Shown: piece by piece, positions 34,523 to 42,659 of the stretch
How the letters are laid out: every line of letters begins with the position of its first letter
Numbering within the stretch: position 1 is the stretch's first letter
Assembly: GCA_046331095.1 (NCBI GenBank)
Contig: JAXLRM010000004.1
Coordinates: 310,001 to 374,000 of the forward strand
DNA: 64,000 bases
Reading direction: 5' to 3'
From: JAIBAC01 sp046331095
GTDB lineage: Bacteria; Actinomycetota; Acidimicrobiia; UBA2766
Translations under genes and position numbers: made by a program
Notes under the pieces: model-generated
Told to the model about the DNA's origin: nothing
The model's input: only the letters and a program-made list of their open reading frames with translations
Databases searched by the model: none

Positions 34523-35818
34523 ATGACAGGTGTCCTGCAGGCATTCGATCCTGACGCCGTCGACGTGCTCGACCCCGGGCTCTACGCCGGCGACCCCTAC
34601 CCCACGTATCGCTGGCTCCTGCGCAACGACCCCGTCCACTGGGACCGCCACAGCGACCTCTGGGTCGTCACGCGTTACGCGGACGTGTCGTGGGTCGAGC
34701 GCAACCCGGAGACCTTCTGCTCGCGGAAGGGCGTGCGACCGGACCAGCCCGGCGGGATCTCGATCATCACGATGGACGCGCCCGCGCACACCACGCACCG
34801 CCGCCTCGTCAACAAGGGTTTCACTCCACGCATGGTCCGCAATCTCGCCGGCCACATCGACGAGATCACCTCCGGAGTCCTCGACGACGTCGCCGCCGCG
34901 GGTGAGTGCGACTTCGTCGCCGACGTCGCGTACCGCATCCCGCTGATCGTCATCTGCGAGCTCCTCGGCCTGCCCGTCGAGGACTGGCGCCAGCTCGGCG
35001 CCTGGAGCGACGGCCTCGTCGGCTCCCAGGGCGCCCGCGCTCCCGGCGACCCCGCCATCGAGGTCGCCACTACCGCGTTCATCGAGTACACGGGCTACCT
35101 CCAGGAGCTCGTGGCCGCCAAGCGCAAGGACCCCGGTGACGATCTCGTCTCGCTGATGATCCATCAGGCCGACGACGGCGTGATCGCGACCGGCAAGGTG
35201 GACGAGATCCGCGAGAAGGTCCTGCGCGACGAGGCCACGGGCAGGGTCACCCTCGAGGATCTCGCCGCGATCGGCGAGGACGAGCTCGTGATGTTCCTCA
35301 TCCTCCTGCTCGTCGCCGGCAACGAGACCACGCGCAACGCGATGAGCGGCGGCATCGCGGCGCTGTCCGAGGAGCCGCACCAGTGGGCGCGACTCGTGGA
35401 GGACCCGGATCTCGTGAGCCCCGCTGTCGAGGAGGTCCTGCGCTGGGTGTCGCCGGTGCTCAACTTCTCGCGCACCGCGACGTGCGACACCGAGTTGCAC
35501 GGCCGCCGTATCCGCGAGGGCGACAAGGTGCTCGTCGTGTACGGCGCCGCCAACCGCGACCCCGCCGTCTTCGACGATCCCGACGGGTTCCGCGTCGACC
35601 GCGACCCCAACAACCACCTTGCGTTCGGGGTCGGGCCGCACTTCTGCCTCGGCGCCAACCTCGCGCGTCTCGAGCTGCAACTCCTCTACCGTCAACTCGT
35701 GCGCCGCTTCCCGGACCTGCGTGTCGCTCCCGGCGCCGCCCCGGCGAGGTTGCCCAACGCGCTCGTGCGCACCATCGACGCCCTACCGGTGGTCTTCACG
35801 CCGGCGCCGGCCGCCTGA
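34523..35818 (+). CDS. Cytochrome P450
   Basis: The 431-residue soluble bacterial P450 has the I-helix oxygen-activation motif LVAGNETTRNA, the ExxR motif in EEVLRW and the haem-binding loop FGVGPHFCLGANLAR with the cysteine thiolate ligand. AGGAG lies shortly before ATG 34523. It resembles actinobacterial CYP families acting on steroids and fatty acids (CYP125/CYP142-like word order), but the subfamily cannot be assigned by eye. No ferredoxin gene is adjacent. The ligA start follows 16 bp after its stop, with its own putative -10 in the gap. Confidence 0.93.
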   Translation: MTGVLQAFDPDAVDVLDPGLYAGDPYPTYRWLLRNDPVHWDRHSDLWVVTRYADVSWVERNPETFCSRKGVRPDQPGGISIITMDAPAHTTHRRLVNKGFTPRMVRNLAGHIDEITSGVLDDVAAAGECDFVADVAYRIPLIVICELLGLPVEDWRQLGAWSDGLVGSQGARAPGDPAIEVATTAFIEYTGYLQELVAAKRKDPGDDLVSLMIHQADDGVIATGKVDEIREKVLRDEATGRVTLEDLAAIGEDELVMFLILLLVAGNETTRNAMSGGIAALSEEPHQWARLVEDPDLVSPAVEEVLRWVSPVLNFSRTATCDTELHGRRIREGDKVLVVYGAANRDPAVFDDPDGFRVDRDPNNHLAFGVGPHFCLGANLARLELQLLYRQLVRRFPDLRVAPGAAPARLPNALVRTIDALPVVFTPAPAA

Positions 35819-35820
35819 GC

Positions 35821-35826
35821 TACTTT
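35821..35826 (+). promoter_or_regulatory. Putative leaderless -10, TACTTT (ligA)
   Basis: TACTTT begins 3 bp after the P450 stop and ends 8 nt before the ligA ATG. No Shine-Dalgarno precedes ligA. Confidence 0.42.
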
Positions 35827-35834
35827 GCGCATCG

Positions 35835-38180
35835 ATGACGGCGGGGTCACCCAAGGAGCGAGCGTCCGAGCTGCGTGACCTCGTGCGCGAAGCCAGGTAC
35901 CGCTACTACGTCCTCGACGACCCGACCCTCTCCGACGCCGAGTACGACGAGCTCGAGCGCGAGCTGCGCACGATCGAGGACGCCCATCCCGGGCTCGTCA
36001 CCGCCGACTCGCCGACCCAGACCGTCGGCGCCGCACCGCTCGTCACCGACTTCGCGACGGTGCGCCACCGCACGCCGATGCAGTCCCTCGACAACGCGAT
36101 GAACCCCGCCGAGCTGCGCACGTGGGCCGAGCGCGTCGAGCGCCTGCTCGACGGCGAGCTCGCCACGTTCGTGTGCGAGCCCAAGATCGACGGCCTCTCG
36201 ATCTCGCTCACATACGAGAGCGGGCGTCTCCACGTCGGCGCGACACGGGGCAACGGCGTCGAGGGCGAGGACGTCACGGCGAACGTGATGTCGGTCGTGG
36301 GCGTTCCGCACGCCCTGCCCCCCGATCTTGCCGTGCCGGTCGTCGAGGTGCGCGGCGAGGTGTACCTGCCCGTGTCGCGCTTCGAGGAGATGAACCGCAG
36401 TCAAGCCGACGCCGGCGAGCGTCTCTACGCCAACCCCCGCAACGCCGCGGCCGGCAGCCTGCGCCAGAAGGACCCCCGTGTCACGGCGCGGCGCAAGCTC
36501 GGCATCTTCGCGTACGACATCGGCGACCCCGGTGCGCTCGACCTCGGCAGCCACACCGAGACGCTCGCGTGGCTCGCACGTGCCGGCCTGCCGGTCACGG
36601 CGCCGGTGTACACGTCGACCGACGTCTCCGCCGTCGTCGCGTTCTGCACCGACCTGCAGGAGCGGCGTCACGAGTTCGACTTCGAGTTCGACGGCGTGGT
36701 CGTCAAGGTCGACGATCACACCCAGCGCGGCGAGCTCGGCTCGACGTCGCGTGCGCCGCGTTGGGCGGTGGCGTGGAAGTTCCCGCCCGAGGAGCGCACC
36801 ACCAAGCTCCTCGACATCCAGCCGTCGGTGGGGCGCACGGGCCGCATCACGCCGTTCGCGGTGCTCGAGCCCGTGCGGCTCTCCGGTGCGCGGGTGACGA
36901 CCGCCACGCTCCACAACGCCGACGACGTCGTGCGCAAGGGAGTGCTCATCGGCGACACGGTCCTGGTACGCCGCGCCGGTGAGGTGATCCCCGAGGTGAT
37001 CAAGCCGATCGTCGAGAGGCGCGACGGCACCGAGCGCGAGTTCGTCTTCCCGGACCGGTGCCCGGTCTGCGGCAGTCCCGTCGAGCGGCCCGAGGGCGAG
37101 GTGAACCACCGCTGCACGGGTGGGTGGCGCTGCCCGGCGCAGGTGCTCGGGCGCATCGTGCACTTCGGTTCCCGCGACGGGATGGAGATCGACCACCTCG
37201 GCGAGAAGACCGTCGCCAACATGCTCGCCGCCGGCGTGATCGCCGATCCGGGCGACCTGTTCCACCTGAGCGCCGCCGACCTGACCCGGCTCCGCGAGTT
37301 CGCGACGCGTCCGCTCGCCGACCTGATCGCGGATGCGCACAGCGGCGAGCCCGAGCGCGCCGCCGAGGTCGTGCGCGCCCTGCGTCCCAAGGGGGTCACG
37401 CGGGCTGCGATCGCAGCCGCAGTCGGCTCCCGCGCCGGCGTCGCCGATCTCGCGATGGCGTCGGTGGACGAGCTCGCGTCCGTGCCGGGCGTCAGCGCGG
37501 TGGCGGCTGCCGCCCTGCACGACGCGCTCGGCAGGCCCGTCGTCGGCAAGATCCTGCGCGGCGACACGTCAGGCATCACGGTGGACGACCTCGCAGGCGT
37601 GCAGGGCTTCAACCACGTGAGCCTGAGGAACCTGCTCGGCGCCCTCGACGCCGCGCGTGACCGCCCCCTGGCTCGGCTCCTGACGGCACTCGGCTTGCGC
37701 CACCTCGGCGGTGCCAACGCCGAGCGTCTCGCCGCCGCGTTCGGTGACCTCGACGCGATCCTCGCCGCGTCGGCAGAGGAGATCGCGGCCGTCGAGGGCT
37801 TCGGTCCGGTCAAGGCCGCCGCGATCGTCGCCCAGCTCGCCGACCCGCGGATCCTCGCGATCGTCGACAAGCTCCGCAGCGCCGGCGTCCGCACCGCCGA
37901 CGCGGCCGTCCCCACCGCCACTCGCAGCAGCGACCTCGTGGGCAGGACGTTCGTGCTCACGGGGACCTTCGGGACGATGAGCCGTCGCGACGCGACCGCG
38001 GCGCTGAAGGCCGCCGGCGCCAAGGTGACCTCGTCGGTGTCGAAACAGACCGACGTCGTCTTCGCCGGGGCGAGCCCGGGGTCCAAGCTCGACAAGGCGG
38101 TCGAGCTCGGTGTGCGCACCGGCGACGAGGCCTTGCTGGTCGCTGTGATTCGGGACGGGCCCGCCGCCCTAGGGTCGTAG
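35835..38180 (+). CDS. ligA: NAD-dependent DNA ligase LigA with extra HhH-region insertion
   Basis: LigA seals nicks during replication and repair. The 781-residue protein is about 100 residues longer than usual. Domain Ia covers residues 1-70; the adenylation domain has the catalytic lysine Lys117 in CEPKIDG; the OB fold follows; the zinc finger uses Cys409, Cys412, Cys427 and Cys433; then come helix-hairpin-helix repeats and a C-terminal BRCT domain from about residue 695. Between FATR (about residue 490) and VQGFNHVSLRN (residue 589) an additional segment of about 95 residues is inserted. It contains its own hairpin-like stretch VDELASVPGVSAVAAAALHD. ATG 35835 fits the family N-terminus and a leaderless promoter. 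Confidence 0.96.
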   Translation: MTAGSPKERASELRDLVREARYRYYVLDDPTLSDAEYDELERELRTIEDAHPGLVTADSPTQTVGAAPLVTDFATVRHRTPMQSLDNAMNPAELRTWAERVERLLDGELATFVCEPKIDGLSISLTYESGRLHVGATRGNGVEGEDVTANVMSVVGVPHALPPDLAVPVVEVRGEVYLPVSRFEEMNRSQADAGERLYANPRNAAAGSLRQKDPRVTARRKLGIFAYDIGDPGALDLGSHTETLAWLARAGLPVTAPVYTSTDVSAVVAFCTDLQERRHEFDFEFDGVVVKVDDHTQRGELGSTSRAPRWAVAWKFPPEERTTKLLDIQPSVGRTGRITPFAVLEPVRLSGARVTTATLHNADDVVRKGVLIGDTVLVRRAGEVIPEVIKPIVERRDGTEREFVFPDRCPVCGSPVERPEGEVNHRCTGGWRCPAQVLGRIVHFGSRDGMEIDHLGEKTVANMLAAGVIADPGDLFHLSAADLTRLREFATRPLADLIADAHSGEPERAAEVVRALRPKGVTRAAIAAAVGSRAGVADLAMASVDELASVPGVSAVAAAALHDALGRPVVGKILRGDTSGITVDDLAGVQGFNHVSLRNLLGALDAARDRPLARLLTALGLRHLGGANAERLAAAFGDLDAILAASAEEIAAVEGFGPVKAAAIVAQLADPRILAIVDKLRSAGVRTADAAVPTATRSSDLVGRTFVLTGTFGTMSRRDATAALKAAGAKVTSSVSKQTDVVFAGASPGSKLDKAVELGVRTGDEALLVAVIRDGPAALGS

Positions 38181-38183
38181 ACT
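38178..38183 (+). promoter_or_regulatory. Putative leaderless -10, TAGACT (metF), shared with ligA stop
   Basis: TAGACT ends 7 nt before the metF ATG, and its first three bases are the ligA stop codon. The 10-bp gap leaves no room for a separate leader, though read-through from ligA is also possible. Confidence 0.4.
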
Positions 38184-38190
38184 CCTCCGG

Positions 38191-39102
38191 ATGCCAGCAT
38201 CTCCGGACACCCCCGCCGGTCGCCACATCCGCGAGATCATCAGCGAGCGCGGCCGGTCGTTCAGCTTCGAGTTCTTCCCGCCCAAGACCCCCGAGGGGAC
38301 GGAGAACCTGTGGCGGGTGATCACCGAGGACCTCGCGCCGCTCGACCCCGCGTTCGTCTCTGTCACCTACGGGGCGGGCGGCTCGACGCGGGAGAACACG
38401 CTGCAGATCGTGCGCCGCATCGCCGCGGAGACGTCGATCACGCCGATGGCGCACCTGACCACGGTGCTCGCGTCACGCGACGAGATCCGCCAGGTGATCG
38501 CGGATCTCGCCGACGCCGGCGTGCGCAACATCCTCGCCCTGCGCGGCGATCCGCCCCGTGACACGGCCGACTACGACCGCAGCTCCGACGATTTCGCGTA
38601 CGCCGCGGACCTCGTCGAGTTCATCCACGAGCATCCCGGGGCGGACTTCAGCGTGGGTGTCGCGGCCTTCCCCGAGCGCCACCCCCTCGCGCCCGACCTC
38701 GACACCGACGTCGCCAACTTCGTGGCGAAGGTCAAGGCCGGCGCCGACTTCGCGATCACGCAGTTCTTCTTCGAGGCGCACCACTACTGGCGCTACTGCG
38801 AGCTCGCCGACCAGTACGGCATGCCGGCCGACGTGCCGATCATCCCGGGAATCATCCCGGTCACGAACCTCGCACAGGTGCAGCGCATAGCCCAGCTCTC
38901 CGGAGCGGACTTCCCGGCCTGGCTCTACGACCGTCTCGCGGCTGCCGGCGACGACGCCGAGGCGGTGCACGCGGTCGGCGTCGCACAGGCGACCGAGCTG
39001 TGCCGCGAGCTCCTCGAAGGCGGCGCGCCCGGGATCCACTTCTACACGCTCAACAAGTCGCCCGCGACCCGGGAGATCCACGCCAACCTCCAGAGTCCGT
39101 GA
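38191..39102 (+). CDS. metF: Methylenetetrahydrofolate reductase
   Basis: The 303-residue TIM-barrel flavoprotein reduces methylenetetrahydrofolate to methyl-THF for methionine synthesis. It begins with FSFEFFPPKTPEG and has VSVTYGAGGSTRENT, MAHLTTVLASRDE, NILALRGDPP and FAITQFFFEAHHYWRY, all family signatures around the flavin and folate sites. TAGACT precedes ATG 38191 at leaderless distance. The downstream small membrane protein overlaps its stop (GTGA) and is therefore translationally coupled. The methionine synthase gene is not in the window. Confidence 0.96.
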   Translation: MPASPDTPAGRHIREIISERGRSFSFEFFPPKTPEGTENLWRVITEDLAPLDPAFVSVTYGAGGSTRENTLQIVRRIAAETSITPMAHLTTVLASRDEIRQVIADLADAGVRNILALRGDPPRDTADYDRSSDDFAYAADLVEFIHEHPGADFSVGVAAFPERHPLAPDLDTDVANFVAKVKAGADFAITQFFFEAHHYWRYCELADQYGMPADVPIIPGIIPVTNLAQVQRIAQLSGADFPAWLYDRLAAAGDDAEAVHAVGVAQATELCRELLEGGAPGIHFYTLNKSPATREIHANLQSP

Positions 39103-39467
39103 GCGCAAGGTCGGAGGGCCCGGGCGAGCGCGAGCGTCCCGCACGCCAGCGGCCGGGCGAGACCTACCGGCACTTGTCCCAGCGCCAGCGCACGGTGGTG
39201 GCGGCAGCAGCGATGGTCGTGATGATCGCGTTCGGGTTCCTCTTGTTGCCCTTCGACGCCGAGGTGGACGGCGTCGCGGTGGCGTGCGGCAGCCCTCTGA
39301 CCCCGGCGCCCTTGGAAGGCGGGAGCCCCGCTGCTGAGGCATGCAACGACGGCGCCGGCGCCAGGCAGGTGGCCGCCGGTGCTGTCGTGGTCGTCACCGT
39401 CGTGACCGCGTTCGGCGTGCGAGCGTGGCTCGCCCGCCGCGAGGTCGGGGGTGACGTGGGGACGTGA
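39099..39467 (+). CDS. Small two-helix membrane protein
   Basis: The 122-residue protein has a basic, arginine-rich N-terminal tail of about 30 residues, two membrane helices (about residues 35-55 and 90-110) and an exported loop with a pair of cysteines that could form a disulfide. GTG 39099 overlaps the metF stop by 4 bp. The last codons and the TGA stop at 39465 lie inside the first family B repeat unit, so the C-terminus GGDVGT is supplied by the repeat. No homologous family is recognised. Confidence 0.65.
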   Translation: MSARSEGPGERERPARQRPGETYRHLSQRQRTVVAAAAMVVMIAFGFLLLPFDAEVDGVAVACGSPLTPAPLEGGSPAAEACNDGAGARQVAAGAVVVVTVVTAFGVRAWLARREVGGDVGT

Positions 39468-39563
39468 GACGGGTTGTGGACCCGCTTTGCGTCCCCACGT
39501 GGGGTGTTCGGATGGACGTGGGGACGCGAGACGGGTTGTGGACCCGCTTTGCGTCCCCACGTC
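39453..39563. repeat. Family B tandem TIR repeats, locus 1 (2 units)
   Basis: Two units of 48-49 bp (39453-39500 and 39515-39563) start 62 bp apart and have ends GACGTGGGGACG / CGTCCCCACGTC (12 bp; the first unit has one mismatch at its outermost base). The interior contains a second small stem, GGGT...ACCC. They lie between the convergent stops of the small membrane protein and the sigma factor. The same ends recur at 62040-62150. Confidence 0.92.
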
Positions 39564-39605
39564 GGGGGTCGGGGGTCCGGGGGGTCGGGGGACTGAGGGC
39601 GCTGC

Positions 39606-40532
39606 TCAGGCGGCGACGAGCGCACGCAGGTCGGGGCGGCGCAGCTTGCGGAGCGCCGAGGTCTCGATGCGGCTGATCTCGCTCGGGCTGCGCCCGATGA
39701 TCTCGCCGATCTCGCGCCGGGTCATCGGCTCGCTGCCGTCGAGGCCGTAGCGCAGCTTGACGACTTCGGCCTCGACCGACGGGAGCGCGTCCACCGCCGT
39801 CGCGATCACCTCGACCTGCAGCGGGTCGACGGCGTCGTCGAAGGTCGGATCGGCGGACTCGCCCCAAGCCACGAAGTCGCCGAGTTCGGAGCCCTCACGG
39901 TCACCCACGGGCTTGTTCAGCGAAGCCATCGACGCGGGGACGTCGAGACAGACCTGCACGTCCTCGGGGCTGAGCCCGGTCACCTCGGCCAGGTCGGCGG
40001 CCGTGGGCTGACGGCCCGTGCGGCCCTCGAAGTCACTCGCGGCACGTAGCACCTTGGTGACCCTGTCGCCGACGTGTACGGGGAGGCGGATCGTGCGGCC
40101 GCCGTTGGCCATGCCACGGCTCATCGCCTGGCGGATCCACCACGTCGCGTACGTGGAGAACTTGAAGCCCTTGCGGTACTCGAACTTGTCGACCGCGTGG
40201 ATCAGGCCGAGGTTGCCCTCCTGGATCAGGTCGAGGAGCTCGTGGTTGCCGCCGATCTTCTTGGCGATGCTCACCACGAGGCGCAGGTTGGCGTTGATGA
40301 AACGCGCCTTGGCGGCGTCGGACGCGGCGACGGCGGCTTCGAGCTCGTGGCGCCGGGGCCCAGAGAGGTCCGACGGCTCGGCGAGCTCGGCGGTTGCGGC
40401 AGCACCGGCCTCGATCGCACACGCGAGCTCGATCTCGTCGTCCTTGGTGAGGAGCTCGTGACGTGAGATGTCTCGCAGGTATGCGCCCACCATGTCGGTG
40501 GACGGGACAGCCTCGGTCGTGGTCTTGGTCAT
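39606..40532 (-). CDS. RNA polymerase sigma factor, sigma-70 group 2 type
   Basis: The 308-residue sigma factor lacks the long region 1.1 of a primary sigma factor. It has region 1.2 (MVGAYLRDISRHELLT), the core-binding and -10-reading region 2 (LVVSIAKKI, LDLIQEGNLGLIHAVDKFEY, FSTYATWWIRQAM), region 3 and the -35-reading helix-turn-helix of region 4 (MTRREIGEIIGRSPSEISRIE). Its region 2.4 is close to that of housekeeping factors, so it should read promoters like those of the main sigma factor. ATG 40532 follows a weak GAGAG. Actinobacterial group 2 factors (SigB/HrdA-like) serve stress or stationary-phase programmes; which one applies cannot be told. Confidence 0.94.
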   Translation of the reverse strand: MTKTTTEAVPSTDMVGAYLRDISRHELLTKDDEIELACAIEAGAAATAELAEPSDLSGPRRHELEAAVAASDAAKARFINANLRLVVSIAKKIGGNHELLDLIQEGNLGLIHAVDKFEYRKGFKFSTYATWWIRQAMSRGMANGGRTIRLPVHVGDRVTKVLRAASDFEGRTGRQPTAADLAEVTGLSPEDVQVCLDVPASMASLNKPVGDREGSELGDFVAWGESADPTFDDAVDPLQVEVIATAVDALPSVEAEVVKLRYGLDGSEPMTRREIGEIIGRSPSEISRIETSALRKLRRPDLRALVAA

Positions 40533-40780
40533 CCGCTCTCGTCTCTGCTGCGCCGGACACGGGTCCGGCGACGGCACACCCTGTGCAGTTGATTCGTTGC
40601 CGATAACGAGCGTGGATGCGTTCCGATTCCCCCTTTAGCAGACAATCAGCCAGATTTCAGGCTACGTTCAGGACTGCGGGGGATTTGGGGTAATTGTGCA
40701 GGGCGGGAACGGGAATCGCATGCGACCACACGCGATCCCTGCGCCCGCGGAGAGTGCAGAGACAGGCGCGGAGCGTCGCC

Positions 40781-41278
40781 TCACTGAGTCTGGAAGGTCC
40801 AGTTGTAGGTCTGCGTGGCGCCGGGGTCCGAGATCGGGAACACCGTGGCCTGGACCTGGTGACGGCCGGGCGCGAACTCCTCGATGACCCGCTCGGGCCC
40901 TGCCTGGAAATAGCACTCGCCGAGCTCCTTGACGCCCACGTACTGGGACTCCGGGATCCGGATCCCGTCGATGACCAGGTTGCAGGTCCAGCTCTGCTGG
41001 GTCTGCACGCCGACGCGGTCCTGGCTCATCATCGCCCCACCTGCGGGGGGGAGCACGAACTGGATGCCGTCGGGCATCGCCGGCGCCGAGCCCATTGAGC
41101 GTACGAGCCACACGCCGCCGCCGACGAGGAGGGCGACGAAGACGGCGAGGACGCCCAAGGCCAACGCATAGCCGACGGGTCCGAACGCACGCTGTCTCGC
41201 CGGGGACTCCGCTCCGACGGAGCTCGGCGATGTGATCGTGTCGGTGCTGGTGTCCGCAGTCTCGTGCTCGTCGCTCAC
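40781..41278 (-). CDS. Single-pass membrane protein of unknown function
   Basis: The 165-residue protein has an acidic Thr/Ser-rich cytoplasmic tail (residues 1-35), one membrane helix (about residues 36-62) and an exported domain of about 100 residues with two cysteines (in SWTCNLVID and LGECYF), probably forming a disulfide. The exported part is beta-rich by appearance and ends TYNWTFQTQ. GTG 41278 is the start. It follows the CoA-transferase gene start-to-stop in the opposite order on the same strand, 9 bp downstream, so the two could be co-transcribed. No family is recognised. Confidence 0.72.
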   Translation of the reverse strand: MSDEHETADTSTDTITSPSSVGAESPARQRAFGPVGYALALGVLAVFVALLVGGGVWLVRSMGSAPAMPDGIQFVLPPAGGAMMSQDRVGVQTQQSWTCNLVIDGIRIPESQYVGVKELGECYFQAGPERVIEEFAPGRHQVQATVFPISDPGATQTYNWTFQTQ

Positions 41279-41287
41279 GCCGTGATC

Positions 41288-42544
41288 CTATGGCCCCGCG
41301 AGTGTCGAGCGAAGGTCGCAGCGGAACGCGGGATCGGCGATGGCGACGAGCGCCGCCGCCCTCTGGTCGAGCGTCCGTCCCGCGAGCTCGGCGACGCCGT
41401 GCTCGGTCACGACGTAGTGGACCCGCGAGGCCGGTGTCGTCGTCGGCCCCGACAACTTCGCGACGATCCGCGATCGTGCGGGACGCGTGGGGGTCGCGGT
41501 GGTACTCGACGCGAGCACGACGATCGAGCGGCCACCGGGCGCGGCGCACGCGCCCGTCGCGAAGTCGAGCTGGCCGCCGGGCCCCGACAGCGTGCGCCCG
41601 CCGGCGGCCTCGGCGCCCACGTTGCCGGCGAGGTCGACCTCGAGGGCGAAGTTCACGGCGCAGAAGCGCGGGATCGCCGCCGTGACCGCGACGGGGTGGA
41701 TCGCGCCGGTGTGGGCGAGGCGGACGCGAGGTTCTGTCCGCGCCCACGCGAACAGGGCCCTGCTGCCGATGAGGCTCGACGCGAGCAGTGGCGGCAATCC
41801 CGACGGGTGCTCGGTGCCGAGCACGGGCGAATCCGCGAGCTCGATCACCCCGTCGCCGAGCATGCCCGAGTGCAGGACCACCCCGCGTGCGCTGGCCCGC
41901 GCGAGCTCCCCGCAGAAGGCGTCGCCGATCGTCCCTATGCCTACCTGGACGCACCCGCGGTCGGGCACGAGCCGGGCAGCGTGCGCGGCAGCAGTGCGTT
42001 CGGCCGCGCTCGGCGGCCGCACGACGGCCTCCACGGGATCCGTGTCGACGTCGACCACGACGGCGCCGTCGAGGTCCACGAGCGGCGCGCCGGCGATCTC
42101 GGGCAGCGACGCGTTGCGCTCCACGAGCACGCGCCCACCGTGGTCGCGTGCGGCTGACACGGCGTCCGGCACATACCCGTGTTGGATGCCGAGGCTTCCC
42201 GTTTGTGTCGTCGAGATGCAGACGGTGTCGACCTCGAGTCGTCCGTCGGCGAAGCCGCGAGCGATGTCGGCGTACCCGATCGGTACGGCGACGGCGGCGT
42301 CGCCGGCGGCGTCGAGCCCGCGTCCCGCCATGAGCGCCTCGATCGTCGCCCCGCCGGCACGCGCAGCTCGAGCCCAGGGCGGTTCGGCGACGACTACCCC
42401 GGCAACGATCGTGAGGTCGGTGCGGCCTTGCCGGCGCCGCGACCCGACCTCGGAAGCGAGCAGGCCGCCGAGCCTCGCGGGCTGCCCACACGCCTCCTCC
42501 ACGTGCACCCGCCGTGCCGACTCGAGTGCGATGACAGCGTCCAC
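41288..42544 (-). CDS. Acetyl-CoA hydrolase/transferase family protein (CoA transferase)
   Basis: The protein of about 418 residues belongs to the family of 4-hydroxybutyrate / acetate CoA transferases. The catalytic glutamate is expected in VNFALEVDLAGNVGAE, and the C-terminal motif SGPGGQLDFATGA is the family CoA-binding signature. GTG 42544 (start of VDAVIALESARRV) is proposed; a TTG at 42625 could extend it by 27 residues but lies inside an inverted repeat. It is divergent from an SDR and acyl-CoA synthetase pair, so a shared role in carboxylic-acid or lipid catabolism is likely. The exact acyl substrate is unknown. Confidence 0.87.
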   Translation of the reverse strand: MDAVIALESARRVHVEEACGQPARLGGLLASEVGSRRRQGRTDLTIVAGVVVAEPPWARAARAGGATIEALMAGRGLDAAGDAAVAVPIGYADIARGFADGRLEVDTVCISTTQTGSLGIQHGYVPDAVSAARDHGGRVLVERNASLPEIAGAPLVDLDGAVVVDVDTDPVEAVVRPPSAAERTAAAHAARLVPDRGCVQVGIGTIGDAFCGELARASARGVVLHSGMLGDGVIELADSPVLGTEHPSGLPPLLASSLIGSRALFAWARTEPRVRLAHTGAIHPVAVTAAIPRFCAVNFALEVDLAGNVGAEAAGGRTLSGPGGQLDFATGACAAPGGRSIVVLASSTTATPTRPARSRIVAKLSGPTTTPASRVHYVVTEHGVAELAGRTLDQRAAALVAIADPAFRCDLRSTLAGP

Positions 42545-42614
42545 GGGCGGCGAGGCTACGCACGGCCCGTCGCGTGGACGGAATTGGGGCCCGCCCGGAG
42601 AGGCAGATAGCCTC

Positions 42615-42630
42615 CTGACTCCCAAGTCAG
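42615..42630. promoter_or_regulatory. Inverted repeat between divergent CoA transferase and SDR genes
   Basis: CTGACT-CCCA-AGTCAG forms a perfect 6-bp dyad in the intergenic region. It lies 30 bp before the SDR start, between a TAGCCT hexamer at 42608-42613 and the SDR Shine-Dalgarno. This is a plausible operator position. Confidence 0.4.
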
Positions 42631-42659
42631 CCTCGCATACCTATCTCCAGGGGGAACCC

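Noticed and set aside
42544..42625. Extended N-terminus of the CoA transferase from TTG 42625
   Set aside because: The extra 27 residues look unlike coding sequence of the family, and the start would lie within an inverted repeat.
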